Of a DNA stretch of 64,000 nucleotides, positions 31,122 to 39,392 are shown piece by piece. How positions within the stretch are numbered: the stretch's first letter is position 1; each line of letters begins with the position of its first letter. The translations under genes were made by a program, and so were the position numbers. The notes beneath the pieces were generated by a model, which ran no database searches, was not told the origin of the DNA, and saw nothing but the letters and a program-made list of their open reading frames with translations. The DNA is from Parahoeflea halophila. GTDB lineage: Bacteria > Pseudomonadota > Alphaproteobacteria > Rhizobiales > Rhizobiaceae. The stretch spans positions 62,001 through 126,000 of the forward strand of contig NZ_OCPC01000005.1 of assembly GCF_900220985.1 (NCBI RefSeq), read 5' to 3'.

Positions 31122-32555
31122 CTAGTCCCGCATGCTGGCGGGTTTGGGCAGTTTCGACTGGGCTTCACCCAGAGCCGTGATCCTTTCCAGAACCTCCCCT
31201 TCCGGCTCGCAGGTGCGCCGGGTTTCAAGTGAAACATGCAGAAGCAGCTGGTTGCAGGTCGCCAGCAGCTCATCATCCGTGGTGCGGATCATCTCGTGAT
31301 AAAGCCGCAGCTTCTTGCCGCGTGCCTCGAGCACCTGGGTGCGGACATGGATCACGTCGCCGAGATGGGTTTCATTGATATAGGAGATCTCGTTGGAGAC
31401 GGTGAAATATGACAACCCGCTGGCGATATAATCCGGGTCGGCACCAACCATGTGCATCACCACGTCGCCGGCATCGGAAAACACCTGGCCGTAGCGGCTT
31501 TCATTCATGTGGCCGTTGTAGTCCATCCAGTCGATGGGAATGACGCGGGACAGCGTTTCAAGCGGCTTGTCAATGGCGGTCGGCAGCGGCGGCTTGTTGC
31601 GCGCGTCCTGAGCATTCAGCAGTTCGCCTGCCCCCCAGTTGCGGCCTTTCAGGGCACGCATCATGGCCACCAGATTGTCGTCGCGGATGCGCTCGAGTTC
31701 GCGGATCGAATGCATGCCTGACTGCGCGTCCGACTGATCGGCGATCATGTCCGTCAGCTCAGCGGTGAGTTCCGGAACATCCATCAGTTTGGTCCAGGGC
31801 CATGAAAGGCAGGGGCCGAACTGCGCGATGAAATGGCGCATGCCGGCCTCGCCACCGGCGATGCGGTAGGTCTCGAACAGGCCCATCTGGGCCCAGCGCA
31901 TGCCGAAGCCGAAACGGATGACGTCGTCGATTTCCTGGGTGGTGGCGATGCCGTCCTTGATCAGCCACAGCGCCTCGCGCCAGACCGCTTCAAGAAAGCG
32001 GTCGGCAATATGGGCGTCGATTTCCTTGCGCACGATGAGCGGCTTCATGCCGATGCCGTCGAGCACCTCCTTGGCGCGCTCAACCGTTTGCTGGACTCCG
32101 ACAAGCTCGATGACCGGTAACAGGTAGACGGGATTGAAAGGGTGGGCGACGAAGATCTGCTCCGGCCTTGCCGCACCCTGCTGCAACTCGGAAGGCTTGA
32201 AGCCGGAGGTCGACGAGCCGATCAGCGCATCGGTGCGGCAATGGGCCTGGATCTCGGCAAAGACCTTGTGCTTGATATCGAGGCGCTCGGGCGCGCTTTC
32301 CTGGATCCAGTCCGCACCGGCCACCGCCTCGGCAAGCGAGGTGGCAAAGCGCAGCTTGCCTTCCTTCGGGACCGTCACATCCGACAGGGCCGGCAAGGAT
32401 CGCCTTGCATTGGCCAGGACTTCGCCAACCTTGCGCTCGACTTCCGGGTCCGGGTCGGAGACGACCACGTCCCAGCCGTTCAACAGGAAGCGTGCGGCCC
32501 AGCCACCGCCAATGACGCCGCCGCCAATGATGGCAGCAGTTTTGGTCTCACTCAT
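31122..32555 (-). CDS. lcdH: L-carnitine 3-dehydrogenase fused to a thioesterase domain
   Basis: This 477-residue bifunctional protein has an N-terminal 3-hydroxyacyl-CoA dehydrogenase-like Rossmann domain (IIGGGVIGGGWAARF at 9-23) and helical C-terminal dehydrogenase domain, which oxidise carnitine to 3-dehydrocarnitine. From about residue 335 a hot-dog thioesterase domain follows (VIPIDWMDYNGHMNESRYG, with the Asp-x-x-x-His catalytic pattern). Known rhizobial carnitine dehydrogenases carry this fusion and use the thioesterase on betainyl-CoA, releasing glycine betaine. GGGAGGG precedes the ATG. Confidence 0.9.
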   Translation of the reverse strand: MSETKTAAIIGGGVIGGGWAARFLLNGWDVVVSDPDPEVERKVGEVLANARRSLPALSDVTVPKEGKLRFATSLAEAVAGADWIQESAPERLDIKHKVFAEIQAHCRTDALIGSSTSGFKPSELQQGAARPEQIFVAHPFNPVYLLPVIELVGVQQTVERAKEVLDGIGMKPLIVRKEIDAHIADRFLEAVWREALWLIKDGIATTQEIDDVIRFGFGMRWAQMGLFETYRIAGGEAGMRHFIAQFGPCLSWPWTKLMDVPELTAELTDMIADQSDAQSGMHSIRELERIRDDNLVAMMRALKGRNWGAGELLNAQDARNKPPLPTAIDKPLETLSRVIPIDWMDYNGHMNESRYGQVFSDAGDVVMHMVGADPDYIASGLSYFTVSNEISYINETHLGDVIHVRTQVLEARGKKLRLYHEMIRTTDDELLATCNQLLLHVSLETRRTCEPEGEVLERITALGEAQSKLPKPASMRD

Positions 32556-32580
32556 GAGTTACGGCCCTCCCAGACGGCAT

Positions 32581-33495
32581 TCAATTGGACGAAGGCGCAC
32601 GCTTGGTCAGGTTGAGACGTTCGCGGACTTCCTGCGGGCCGATGACTCGTGCCCCCATGTTCTCGACAATCGTGACGGCGCGCTCCACCAGTTGCGCATT
32701 GGTGGCAAGCTGCCCCTTCCCGAGCCAGAGATTGTCCTCAAGGCCAACACGGACATTGCCGCCGGCCAGAACTGCGGCTGCGACATAGGCCATCTGGTTG
32801 CGGCCGAGCGAAAAGGCCGACCAGTTCCAGTCGTCAGGCACATTGTTGACCATCGCCATGAAGGTATTGAGATCATCCGGCGCGCCCCAGGGCACCCCCA
32901 TGCAGAGCTGCACAAGCGCGTCGGGCGCGAGCACGCCTTCCTTGACCAGTTCCTTGGCGAACCAGAGATGGCCGGTGTCAAAAGCCTCGATCTCCGGCTT
33001 GACGCCAAGCTCAGTCATCATGCCGCCCATGGCGCGCAACATGCCGGGCGTGTTGGTCATGACGTAATCGGCCTCGGCGAAATTCATCGTACCGCAATCG
33101 AGCGTGCAGATTTCGGGCAAGCATTCGCGGATGTGGGCCACGCGCTCGGTCGCGCCGACCATGTCGGTTCCGGCAACCGGCGGCAACGGAGATTCTGTTC
33201 CGCCAAGGGTGAGGTCACCGCCCATGCCGGCGGTCAGATTGAGAACAACATCAACCTCGGCATCGCGGATGCGGTCGGTCACCTCTCGGTAGAGCGCCAC
33301 ATCGCGGCGTGGCGTCCCGGTTTCAGGATCGCGCACATGGCAGTGCACAATCGCCGCACCAGCCTTCGCGGCATCGATTGCTGAATTGGCAATCTGCTCG
33401 GGTGAGCGCGGCACATGCGGGCTGCGATCCTGGGTGGAGCCGGAGCCGGTGACGGCGCAGGTGATGAAAACCTCGCGATTCATGGTCAGGGGCAT
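32581..33495 (-). CDS. BKACE-family dehydrocarnitine cleavage enzyme
   Basis: This 304-residue β-keto acid cleavage enzyme (DUF849) is expected to condense 3-dehydrocarnitine with acetyl-CoA, giving acetoacetate and betainyl-CoA. The zinc-binding HCHVRD (AAIVHCHVRDPETG) and the family segments RDVALYREVTDRIR, FEAFDTGHLWFA-type strand and VRVGLEDNLWL are visible. The start at 33495 (MPLTMNREV) follows AAGGAGG by 9 bases; a second ATG lies at 33483. It is first in the carnitine operon and faces the GlxA-type regulator gene. Confidence 0.88.
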   Translation of the reverse strand: MPLTMNREVFITCAVTGSGSTQDRSPHVPRSPEQIANSAIDAAKAGAAIVHCHVRDPETGTPRRDVALYREVTDRIRDAEVDVVLNLTAGMGGDLTLGGTESPLPPVAGTDMVGATERVAHIRECLPEICTLDCGTMNFAEADYVMTNTPGMLRAMGGMMTELGVKPEIEAFDTGHLWFAKELVKEGVLAPDALVQLCMGVPWGAPDDLNTFMAMVNNVPDDWNWSAFSLGRNQMAYVAAAVLAGGNVRVGLEDNLWLGKGQLATNAQLVERAVTIVENMGARVIGPQEVRERLNLTKRAPSSN

Positions 33496-33572
33496 GCGGT
33501 CAATCCTCCTTTTGATGATTGCGCAATGATGACTGTCTTGCCGCGACACGTGTTTCATTTTACGAAGAATAC

Positions 33573-34565
33573 ATGACACAAAGCGAAGCCCTTTCGGCGC
33601 TTTCGAAACTGCGCCCGCCGATCAGTGTCGATCTGCTGATTGTTCCGGGATCGTCGATGATGACGGTATCAAGCTCGGTCGAACCGCTCCGCTCAGCAAA
33701 CCGGCAGGCCGGCCGCATGGTCTTCGACTGGCGTTTTGTTTCGTTCGACGGGGATCCGCCGGAAACGTCATCGGGGATCCGTCTGCCTGTCTCCGGACGA
33801 CACCTGCCCTCTTCCAGGTGTGAGATTCTCGTCGTTGTCGCCGGCTATGGTGCTGCGCAGATGACGGATCGCAGGCTGATTGCCCATCTCTACAGAACGG
33901 CGCGGCAGGCAAGATTTGTCGTCGGCGTCGAATCGGGCCCCTGGCTGCTGGCGCGCACCGGACTTCTCGATGACCATCGGGCAGCGACCCATTGGGAGGA
34001 TTTCGAGGAATTCGCCGCAGCTTTTCCGAATGTCGATCTGCGCCCCGACCGCTATGTCGTCGACGGCCGTTTCATCACCACCTCCGGGGCATCGCCGACT
34101 TTCGACCTGATGGTCGACGTGGTGCGGCAGGTGCTTGGACATCCGGCTGCGCTGGATGTGGCGAGCAGTTTCGTTCACGACGATCTGCGTGCAGCAAGCG
34201 ATGCGCAGGTCAACGTCACGCTGGGCGATACCCATCATGATCCCCGCCTGGTGCGGGCCATCCGGATCATGGAAACCCATATCGATGCGCCGCTGAGCAT
34301 CGCGGCGATTGCAAAACGGGTGTCAATGTCGGCCCGCGGGCTGGAACAGCTTTTCACCCGGCAACTGGGGCAGACACCGGGAAGCTATTTCCTCTCGCTC
34401 AGACTGGCCGCCGCACGGCGTCTTGTCGACAACACGCGCCTGACCATGACCGACATCGCATCGAGAACCGGGTTCTCCTCCCAATCGGCGCTGTCGCGCG
34501 CATTCAACCGTCAGTTCGGTGTCACGCCGACGTTGAGCCGAAAGAGCCGGTCCAGCGTTGCCTGA
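33573..34565 (+). CDS. GlxA-family (PfpI-AraC) regulator, probable carnitine operon activator
   Basis: This 330-residue transcription factor has an N-terminal DJ-1/PfpI-like amidotransferase domain (residues about 15-200: VDLLIVPGSSMMTVSSSVEP, VGVESGPWLLARTG) and a C-terminal AraC-type DNA-binding domain (about 235-325: LSIAAIAKRVSMSARGLEQLF, TDIASRTGFSSQSALSRAF). CdhR-type carnitine regulators share this layout. The ATG at 33573 is preferred over 33519 because the latter would include no domain. It is divergent from the BKACE gene with only 77 bases between them, so it probably controls that operon. Confidence 0.82.
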   Translation: MTQSEALSALSKLRPPISVDLLIVPGSSMMTVSSSVEPLRSANRQAGRMVFDWRFVSFDGDPPETSSGIRLPVSGRHLPSSRCEILVVVAGYGAAQMTDRRLIAHLYRTARQARFVVGVESGPWLLARTGLLDDHRAATHWEDFEEFAAAFPNVDLRPDRYVVDGRFITTSGASPTFDLMVDVVRQVLGHPAALDVASSFVHDDLRAASDAQVNVTLGDTHHDPRLVRAIRIMETHIDAPLSIAAIAKRVSMSARGLEQLFTRQLGQTPGSYFLSLRLAAARRLVDNTRLTMTDIASRTGFSSQSALSRAFNRQFGVTPTLSRKSRSSVA

Positions 34566-34568
34566 AGA

Positions 34569-35351
34569 TCAGCTGCCCTTGACCGGAACCCTGGCCTCGA
34601 GCCAGCGGAATGCAAGAACAAGCACACCGGTCAGCAGCATGTAGATCAGCGCCAGCAGCAGGAGCGGCTCATAGGTCAGATATGTGTCCTGGCGAACCCG
34701 CGAAATGATGGCATAGACGTCAACCACGGTGATGGTTGCGACCAGCGGTGTGGCCTTGAGCTGCAAGACTGTCTCGCCGGCCAGCGTCGGCAGCGCCCGG
34801 TGGATGGCGCGGGGCAGCCAGATGCGGCGGAACACGGTGAAGCGCGACATGCCGTAGGCACGCCCGGCCTCGAGCTCGCCCCTGGGAACACCGGCAAAGG
34901 CCCCGCGTATCACCTCGCCCTCGTATCCGGCAAAAGACATGGTCAGCGCCAGCACTCCGTAAGGCCAAGCCGAACGGAGATAGGGCCAGGCCCAGGACTG
35001 GCGGACTTCGGGCCAGTAGGCGAACAGCGAACCGAGGCCATAATAGAGCAACCACAATTGCAACAGCAGCGGCGTGCCGCGGATTACGGTGCAGAAGGCC
35101 CTTGCAGGTGCTGCAAGCCACACCGGACCGGCAGCCTGTGCCAGACCCAGCGGAAGCGCGATCAGAAAGCCCAGCACCGAGGTCAGCAACAGCAGCCACA
35201 GCGTAGTGCCGACACCCGAGACGAGCTTTCCGGAATAGCGCGGCAACCAGTCCCAGCGCATGTTGTATGCGGCGAACAGCACGATGGCGACCGCAATTGC
35301 CATCAGCACCAGGCGGTGCGGTTCGTTCCAGCGTCTTTGCTCAGGGCTCAT
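34569..35351 (-). CDS. Polar amino acid ABC transporter permease (HisM-like)
   Basis: This 260-residue permease has five membrane segments and the EAA loop VPRGELEAGRAYGMSRFTVF-R near residues 155-175, the pattern of cationic amino acid importers. It overlaps the upstream permease gene by one base (TGATG). It is the last gene of the importer operon and converges with the GlxA-type gene with 3 bases between. Confidence 0.87.
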   Translation of the reverse strand: MSPEQRRWNEPHRLVLMAIAVAIVLFAAYNMRWDWLPRYSGKLVSGVGTTLWLLLLTSVLGFLIALPLGLAQAAGPVWLAAPARAFCTVIRGTPLLLQLWLLYYGLGSLFAYWPEVRQSWAWPYLRSAWPYGVLALTMSFAGYEGEVIRGAFAGVPRGELEAGRAYGMSRFTVFRRIWLPRAIHRALPTLAGETVLQLKATPLVATITVVDVYAIISRVRQDTYLTYEPLLLLALIYMLLTGVLVLAFRWLEARVPVKGS

Positions 35352-36082
35352 CAGCGCACCGCCGGGATACCGCGGCGGGCGTGGCGCTCGATAAGTCGGA
35401 TGACGACATTGGAAAGCAGTGTCACCATCAGATAGAGGAGTCCTGCGGCGCAGAAGAACAGGAAATAGGACTTGGTGGTGCCACCCGCCTGCCGGGTGAC
35501 CAGTGTCAGTTCGGCGACCCCAACGACGGCCAGCAGGGCCGTGTCCTTGGTGGCGATCAGCCAGAGGTTGGAAAGGCCCGGCACGGCATGGGGCAGCATG
35601 CCCGGAAGCGTGATGCGGCGCAGAACCTGCAGCGGCGACATGCCGTAGGCGCGCGCGGCTTCGGTTTCGCCGTGAGGCACCGCCTTGAAGGCTCCGCGCA
35701 GAACTTCGGTCTGATAGGCGCCCTGCACCACACCGATGACGAAGATGCCGGCTGCAAGCCCGCTGATATCAACGCGTTCGGCGCCAAGCAGGATCATGAT
35801 CTGGTTGAGCGCGTCGGTTCCGGCGTAATAGAGCAGCAGAATGAGAACCAGTTCCGGCACCGCGCGCACCAGAGTGGTGTAGACATCGAGAATATCGCGC
35901 AGGATCGGGCCGCCATAGAGCTTGCCGGTGGCGCCTCCGACGCCGATCAGAAAGCCCAGAAGATAGCCGCCGACTGCCACCTGCAGGGACACCGCCAGGC
36001 CCCTGAGCAGCACGCCGCCCCAGCCGGGTGGTTCAAGCGCCAGCAATTCCCAGGCGGCAAGGCCTGCGATCCAGTCAATCAT
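35351..36082 (-). CDS. Polar amino acid ABC transporter permease (HisQ-like)
   Basis: This 243-residue permease has its first membrane segment at about residues 24-45 (LLRGLAVSLQVAVGGYLLGF) and the EAA loop VPHGETEAARAYGMSPLQVL. A GTG at 36097 would start inside the base of a perfect hairpin. The ATG at 36082 lies just past the hairpin behind GTGAGG and is preferred. The partner permease follows with a one-base overlap. Confidence 0.85.
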   Translation of the reverse strand: MIDWIAGLAAWELLALEPPGWGGVLLRGLAVSLQVAVGGYLLGFLIGVGGATGKLYGGPILRDILDVYTTLVRAVPELVLILLLYYAGTDALNQIMILLGAERVDISGLAAGIFVIGVVQGAYQTEVLRGAFKAVPHGETEAARAYGMSPLQVLRRITLPGMLPHAVPGLSNLWLIATKDTALLAVVGVAELTLVTRQAGGTTKSYFLFFCAAGLLYLMVTLLSNVVIRLIERHARRGIPAVR

Positions 36083-36094
36083 GTGAAGCAGCCT

Positions 36095-36129
36095 CACCGG
36101 CCCGGCGGATCAGATCCGCCGGGCCGGTG
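36095..36129 (-). promoter_or_regulatory. Perfect 16-bp hairpin between amino acid binding-protein and permease genes
   Basis: The arm at 36095-36110 (begins CACCGGCC) is fully complementary to 36114-36129 across a 3-base loop. There is no T tract. It occupies the gap between the binding-protein stop and the permease ATG. It would strongly stabilise the upstream mRNA end and reduce read-through to the permeases. Confidence 0.7.
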
Positions 36130-36156
36130 GCAGCGCAACGCGCCAGGTCGGACATA

Positions 36157-36927
36157 TTACTGGCCGTAGATGTCGAAGTCGAAATAGGCCTTCGAGAATT
36201 CGGCATAGGTGCCGTTTTCGCGGATCGCTGCGATGGCAGCGTTGAATTTTTCGCGCAGCTCATCGTCGCCCTTGCGCAGGCCAACGCCGACGCCGGCACC
36301 GAGGATGGCCGGATCGTCTTCGACGGCGCCGACGATCTCGCAGCAGGCATCGGATTTGACGAAGGCGTCCAGTGCCAGCGAATCCGCCATCACGGCATCA
36401 ACACGGCCTGCAGCGAGATCCTGGTTGGCTTCGTCCTGGGTCTGGTATTCCTTGATCTCGGCGGCTGCGTCGGCGAAGTGCGTTGTCACGTAATCCTGGT
36501 GGATGGTGGAGACCTGAACGCCGATGATTTTGCCTTCGAGGCCGGCAGCGTCCGGCGTGATGCCCGACCCCTTGGACGTCGCGATCACCGATGGCGTGTT
36601 GTAGTACTTGTCGGAGAAATCAATCGTCTTCTGACGCTCCTCGGTGATCGACATGGAGCCGATGATGGCGTCGATCTTGTTCGATGTGAGCGCCGGAATG
36701 ATGCCGTCCCAGGCCACGGGGGTGACCACACAATCAAGCTTGGCTTCAGCGCAGACGGCGTTCATGAAGTCGATTTCCCAGCCGGTCCAGTTGCCCGCGG
36801 CATCCGGCTCGGTGAACGGCGGATAGGGCTCGGCTGCGACGCCGACACGCACGGTTTCGGCGGACGCCGCACTGGCTGCAAGTGAAAGGCCAAAAGCGGC
36901 AATCGTGGTGATGATTTTGTTCTTCAT
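36157..36927 (-). CDS. Cationic amino acid ABC transporter substrate-binding protein
   Basis: This 256-residue periplasmic protein of the HisJ/ArgT/OccT type has a signal peptide (MKNKIITTIAAFGLSLAASA, cleavage before ETVRV). The family pattern is clear: AEPYPPFTEPDAAGNWTGWE, WDGIIPALTSNKIDAIIGSM and SITEERQKTIDFSDKYYN. Members bind arginine, ornithine, octopine-type opines or histidine. Given the divergent DDAH and arginine transaminase genes, an arginine-related ligand is likely. AGGGG lies before the ATG. Confidence 0.87.
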   Translation of the reverse strand: MKNKIITTIAAFGLSLAASAASAETVRVGVAAEPYPPFTEPDAAGNWTGWEIDFMNAVCAEAKLDCVVTPVAWDGIIPALTSNKIDAIIGSMSITEERQKTIDFSDKYYNTPSVIATSKGSGITPDAAGLEGKIIGVQVSTIHQDYVTTHFADAAAEIKEYQTQDEANQDLAAGRVDAVMADSLALDAFVKSDACCEIVGAVEDDPAILGAGVGVGLRKGDDELREKFNAAIAAIRENGTYAEFSKAYFDFDIYGQ

Positions 36928-36975
36928 GGTTTTCCCCTGTTTAAAGAATTCGGGCTGAGCCCATTGAGCCTTGGA

Positions 36976-37782
36976 CTATTCGACAGTCGCAAGGAATTTC
37001 TGCAGGCGCTCGGATTTGGGAGCGCTGTAGACTAGATCCGGCGGGCCTTCCTCCTCGATCACGCCATCGGCGAGGAAGACCACATGGTTGGCAACCTCGC
37101 GGGCGAACTTCATTTCGTGTGTGACCAGAAGCATGGTGCGGCCTTCACGCGCCAGATCGGCAATCACGGCCAGCACCTCACCGACCAGTTCCGGGTCCAG
37201 TGCAGAGGTCGGCTCATCAAACAGCATGACTTCGGGTTCAACCGCGAGCGCCCGTGCAATGGCGGCGCGCTGCTGCTGGCCACCGGAAAGAAAGGCAGGA
37301 TAGACATCGCGCTTGTCAGACAGTCCGACGCGCTCGAGCAGCTTCTCGGCGCGCGCAATGGCCTCGTCGCGCGGCACGCCCATGACCTGCACCGGCGCCT
37401 CGATGACATTTCCGAGCACAGTCATGTGCTGCCACAGATTGAAGCTCTGGAACACCATGGCGAGCCGGGTGCGGATACGGCGGAGCTGGGCCGCGTTGGC
37501 GGGCCGGAGCCCGTCCCGGCCATCGGGTTGCATTTCGATGGTCTCACCCTGGATGCTGACGGCACCGCTGGTCGGAAGCTCCAGCATGTTGATGCAGCGC
37601 AGCAGGGTCGACTTGCCCGATCCGGACCCCCCAATAATGGCGACCACATCGCCGTTTCCGGCTGTCAGCGACACCCCCTTGAGCACTTCAAGGTCGCCAA
37701 ACCTCTTGCGAAGATCGGCAACTTCAACAGCTGGTGTGGATGCTTGGGCTCCGGTCTTGGCACCGGATTGTGGACTGCTCAT
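36976..37782 (-). CDS. Polar amino acid ABC transporter ATP-binding protein
   Basis: This 268-residue ATPase is of the HisP/ArtP type. Walker A is GGSGSGKST (residues about 51-59), the Q-loop is VFQSFNLWQHMTV, the signature LSGGQQQRAAIARAL is intact, Walker B is VMLFDEPTSALDPE and the H-loop is LVTHEMKFAREV. It is the first gene of the importer operon, behind AGGAG, and divergent from the DDAH-family gene. Confidence 0.92.
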   Translation of the reverse strand: MSSPQSGAKTGAQASTPAVEVADLRKRFGDLEVLKGVSLTAGNGDVVAIIGGSGSGKSTLLRCINMLELPTSGAVSIQGETIEMQPDGRDGLRPANAAQLRRIRTRLAMVFQSFNLWQHMTVLGNVIEAPVQVMGVPRDEAIARAEKLLERVGLSDKRDVYPAFLSGGQQQRAAIARALAVEPEVMLFDEPTSALDPELVGEVLAVIADLAREGRTMLLVTHEMKFAREVANHVVFLADGVIEEEGPPDLVYSAPKSERLQKFLATVE

Positions 37783-37831
37783 GCGGCTCCTCTGATGCTC
37801 CGGGTGGAGCGAAGTCGGGCAATCGTGCCCC

Positions 37832-37859
37832 TTGCGCGGTAATTAATCAAGTGTATAAT
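37832..37859 (+). promoter_or_regulatory. Promoter of the DDAH-aruH-aruI operon
   Basis: TTGCGC at 37832-37837 and a consensus TATAAT at 37854-37859 are separated by 16 bases. A transcript would begin near 37866, only about 14 bases before the first ATG at 37880, which would leave little room for a ribosome site. The surrounding sequence (AATTAATCAAGTG, then an AT-rich stretch) could hold an operator for the TetR-type regulator encoded in the operon. Confidence 0.6.
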
Positions 37860-37879
37860 TTCACAAATTTTTCCCCTCA

Positions 37880-38761
37880 ATGGACCATCTCATGACATAC
37901 GGATCTCAATCCATGACGCCCCCGCTCAAGCGGGTATTGATGCGCGCGCCGGGCGACAGCCTGCGGCAGGCCAAGGCGGAGGACTGGCATTATGGCGCCG
38001 GCTTTGACGCAAATCGTGCCATCGAACAGTTCGGGGTATTTGCCGGTCTGGTGGCAGCCAGCGGAGCGGAGATCATCTGGATCGAGGACACCAGCGACGG
38101 CCTCGCCGACGCCATGTTCACGCATGATCCATCGCTGGTCACGGACAAGGGTGCCGTGATCCTGCGGATGGGGAAATCCGGCCGGATGGGCGAGCCTGAC
38201 CTGCACGAGGCCGCCTACAAGTCAGCGGGCGTTCCCATTCTGGGCCGGATCGAAGCGCCAGGTGTGGTTGAGGGTGGCGACTGCATCTGGGTGGACGAAA
38301 ACACACTTGCGGTGGGACGCGGTGTGCGCACCAACCAGGCAGGCATTGAACAACTGGGTGCAATTCTGGCGCCACTAGGCGTCAATGTTCTCGGCTTCGA
38401 TCTTCCGCTTGGCAATGGCGCCGAGGCCTGTCTGCACCTGATGTCGGTAATGTCGCCGCTCGATGAGAAGTTGGCCCTGGTCTACGCCCCGATGCTGCCG
38501 GTGGCGTTCTGGCAATTGCTGAAGGACCACGGTTACACGCTGGTGGAAGCTCCCGACGACGAGTTCGCGGCCTCAAACGGCCTCAATCTCAATGTGCTGG
38601 CATTGACGCCGGGCGAAGTGATCATGGTCGACGGGTTTCCGAAAACCAGGGCGCTGATGGAACAGGCCGGATGCAAGGTCACCGCGTTCAATGCGGACGC
38701 GCTTTGCATTCCCTGCGAAGGCGGCCCGACCTGCCTTACCCGCCCCGTGTGGCGTGAATGA
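37880..38761 (+). CDS. Dimethylarginine dimethylaminohydrolase-family guanidino hydrolase
   Basis: This 293-residue protein of the amidinotransferase/DDAH fold hydrolyses, in characterised members, Nω-methylated arginines to citrulline plus methylamine. Visible active-site motifs are FTHDPSLV (80-87), VVEGGDCIW (129-137, ligand carboxylates), GRGVRTN (146-152), the catalytic His186 in CLHLMS and the C-terminal nucleophile Cys285 in EGGPTCLTRP. Starts at 37892 and 37913 are also in frame; none has a clear ribosome site. Its stop overlaps the TetR gene by ATGA. An arginine deiminase-like activity on arginine itself or another guanidino acid cannot be excluded. Confidence 0.78.
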   Translation: MDHLMTYGSQSMTPPLKRVLMRAPGDSLRQAKAEDWHYGAGFDANRAIEQFGVFAGLVAASGAEIIWIEDTSDGLADAMFTHDPSLVTDKGAVILRMGKSGRMGEPDLHEAAYKSAGVPILGRIEAPGVVEGGDCIWVDENTLAVGRGVRTNQAGIEQLGAILAPLGVNVLGFDLPLGNGAEACLHLMSVMSPLDEKLALVYAPMLPVAFWQLLKDHGYTLVEAPDDEFAASNGLNLNVLALTPGEVIMVDGFPKTRALMEQAGCKVTAFNADALCIPCEGGPTCLTRPVWRE

Positions 38762-39387
38762 CACGCCGGACCTTCCATCGCGAAAGCGAGGCTGTCCGCC
38801 AGAATGACCTGATTGCGGCCACTCTCGACAGCGTCGCCGAACTCGGATTGGCCGGCGCGACCGTACGGGAGGTTGCGTTTCGCGCAGGCGTCACGCCCGG
38901 GCTGATCCGGCGCTATTTCGACAACAAGGAGCGGCTTGTCGCGAGCGCCTACCGGACTTTCATATCGGACCTTATCGCCGCGGCTGAAGCGGGCTGCGGG
39001 GAAGGTTCCGCCCAAACACGCCTGGCCGGATTGATCCGCGCCAGCGTCACCGCACCCGTGGCCGACGGCCGGACACTGTCGATCTGGGCGGCCTTCATCG
39101 GAACGGTGCATTCGGATCCGGCGATGGCGGAGGTCCACAGTGAAGGCTACCAGGCGTTTCGCGATCTGGTCGAAAGGCTGATCGCTGAAGTTTTCGCCGA
39201 GCGCGGGAGGCCGGCCTCCCCCCAGGAGATCCACCAGCATGCGATCGTGCTCAATGCATTGCTGGACGGACTCTGGATCGAAATTTCCATGGGCGGCGAT
39301 GATTTCTCCCGCCTCAATGTGGTGCAGATCGCACTCAATTCCACGGCCACACTGCTTGGCATCGACCCGGCCGACTTCAAGGACTGA
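38758..39387 (+). CDS. TetR-family regulator (BetI-like)
   Basis: This 209-residue regulator has an N-terminal helix-turn-helix (residues about 15-60: VAELGLAGATVREVAFRAGV, then TPGLIRRYFDNKERLV) and a C-terminal ligand domain with WAAFIGTVHSDPAMAEVHSE, resembling BetI. It is translationally coupled to the DDAH-family gene (ATGA) and followed 5 bases later by the transaminase gene. It is a likely autoregulator of this operon. BetI proteins sense choline, but here the ligand may be an arginine derivative. Confidence 0.85.
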   Translation: MTRRTFHRESEAVRQNDLIAATLDSVAELGLAGATVREVAFRAGVTPGLIRRYFDNKERLVASAYRTFISDLIAAAEAGCGEGSAQTRLAGLIRASVTAPVADGRTLSIWAAFIGTVHSDPAMAEVHSEGYQAFRDLVERLIAEVFAERGRPASPQEIHQHAIVLNALLDGLWIEISMGGDDFSRLNVVQIALNSTATLLGIDPADFKD

Positions 39388-39392
39388 TCATC

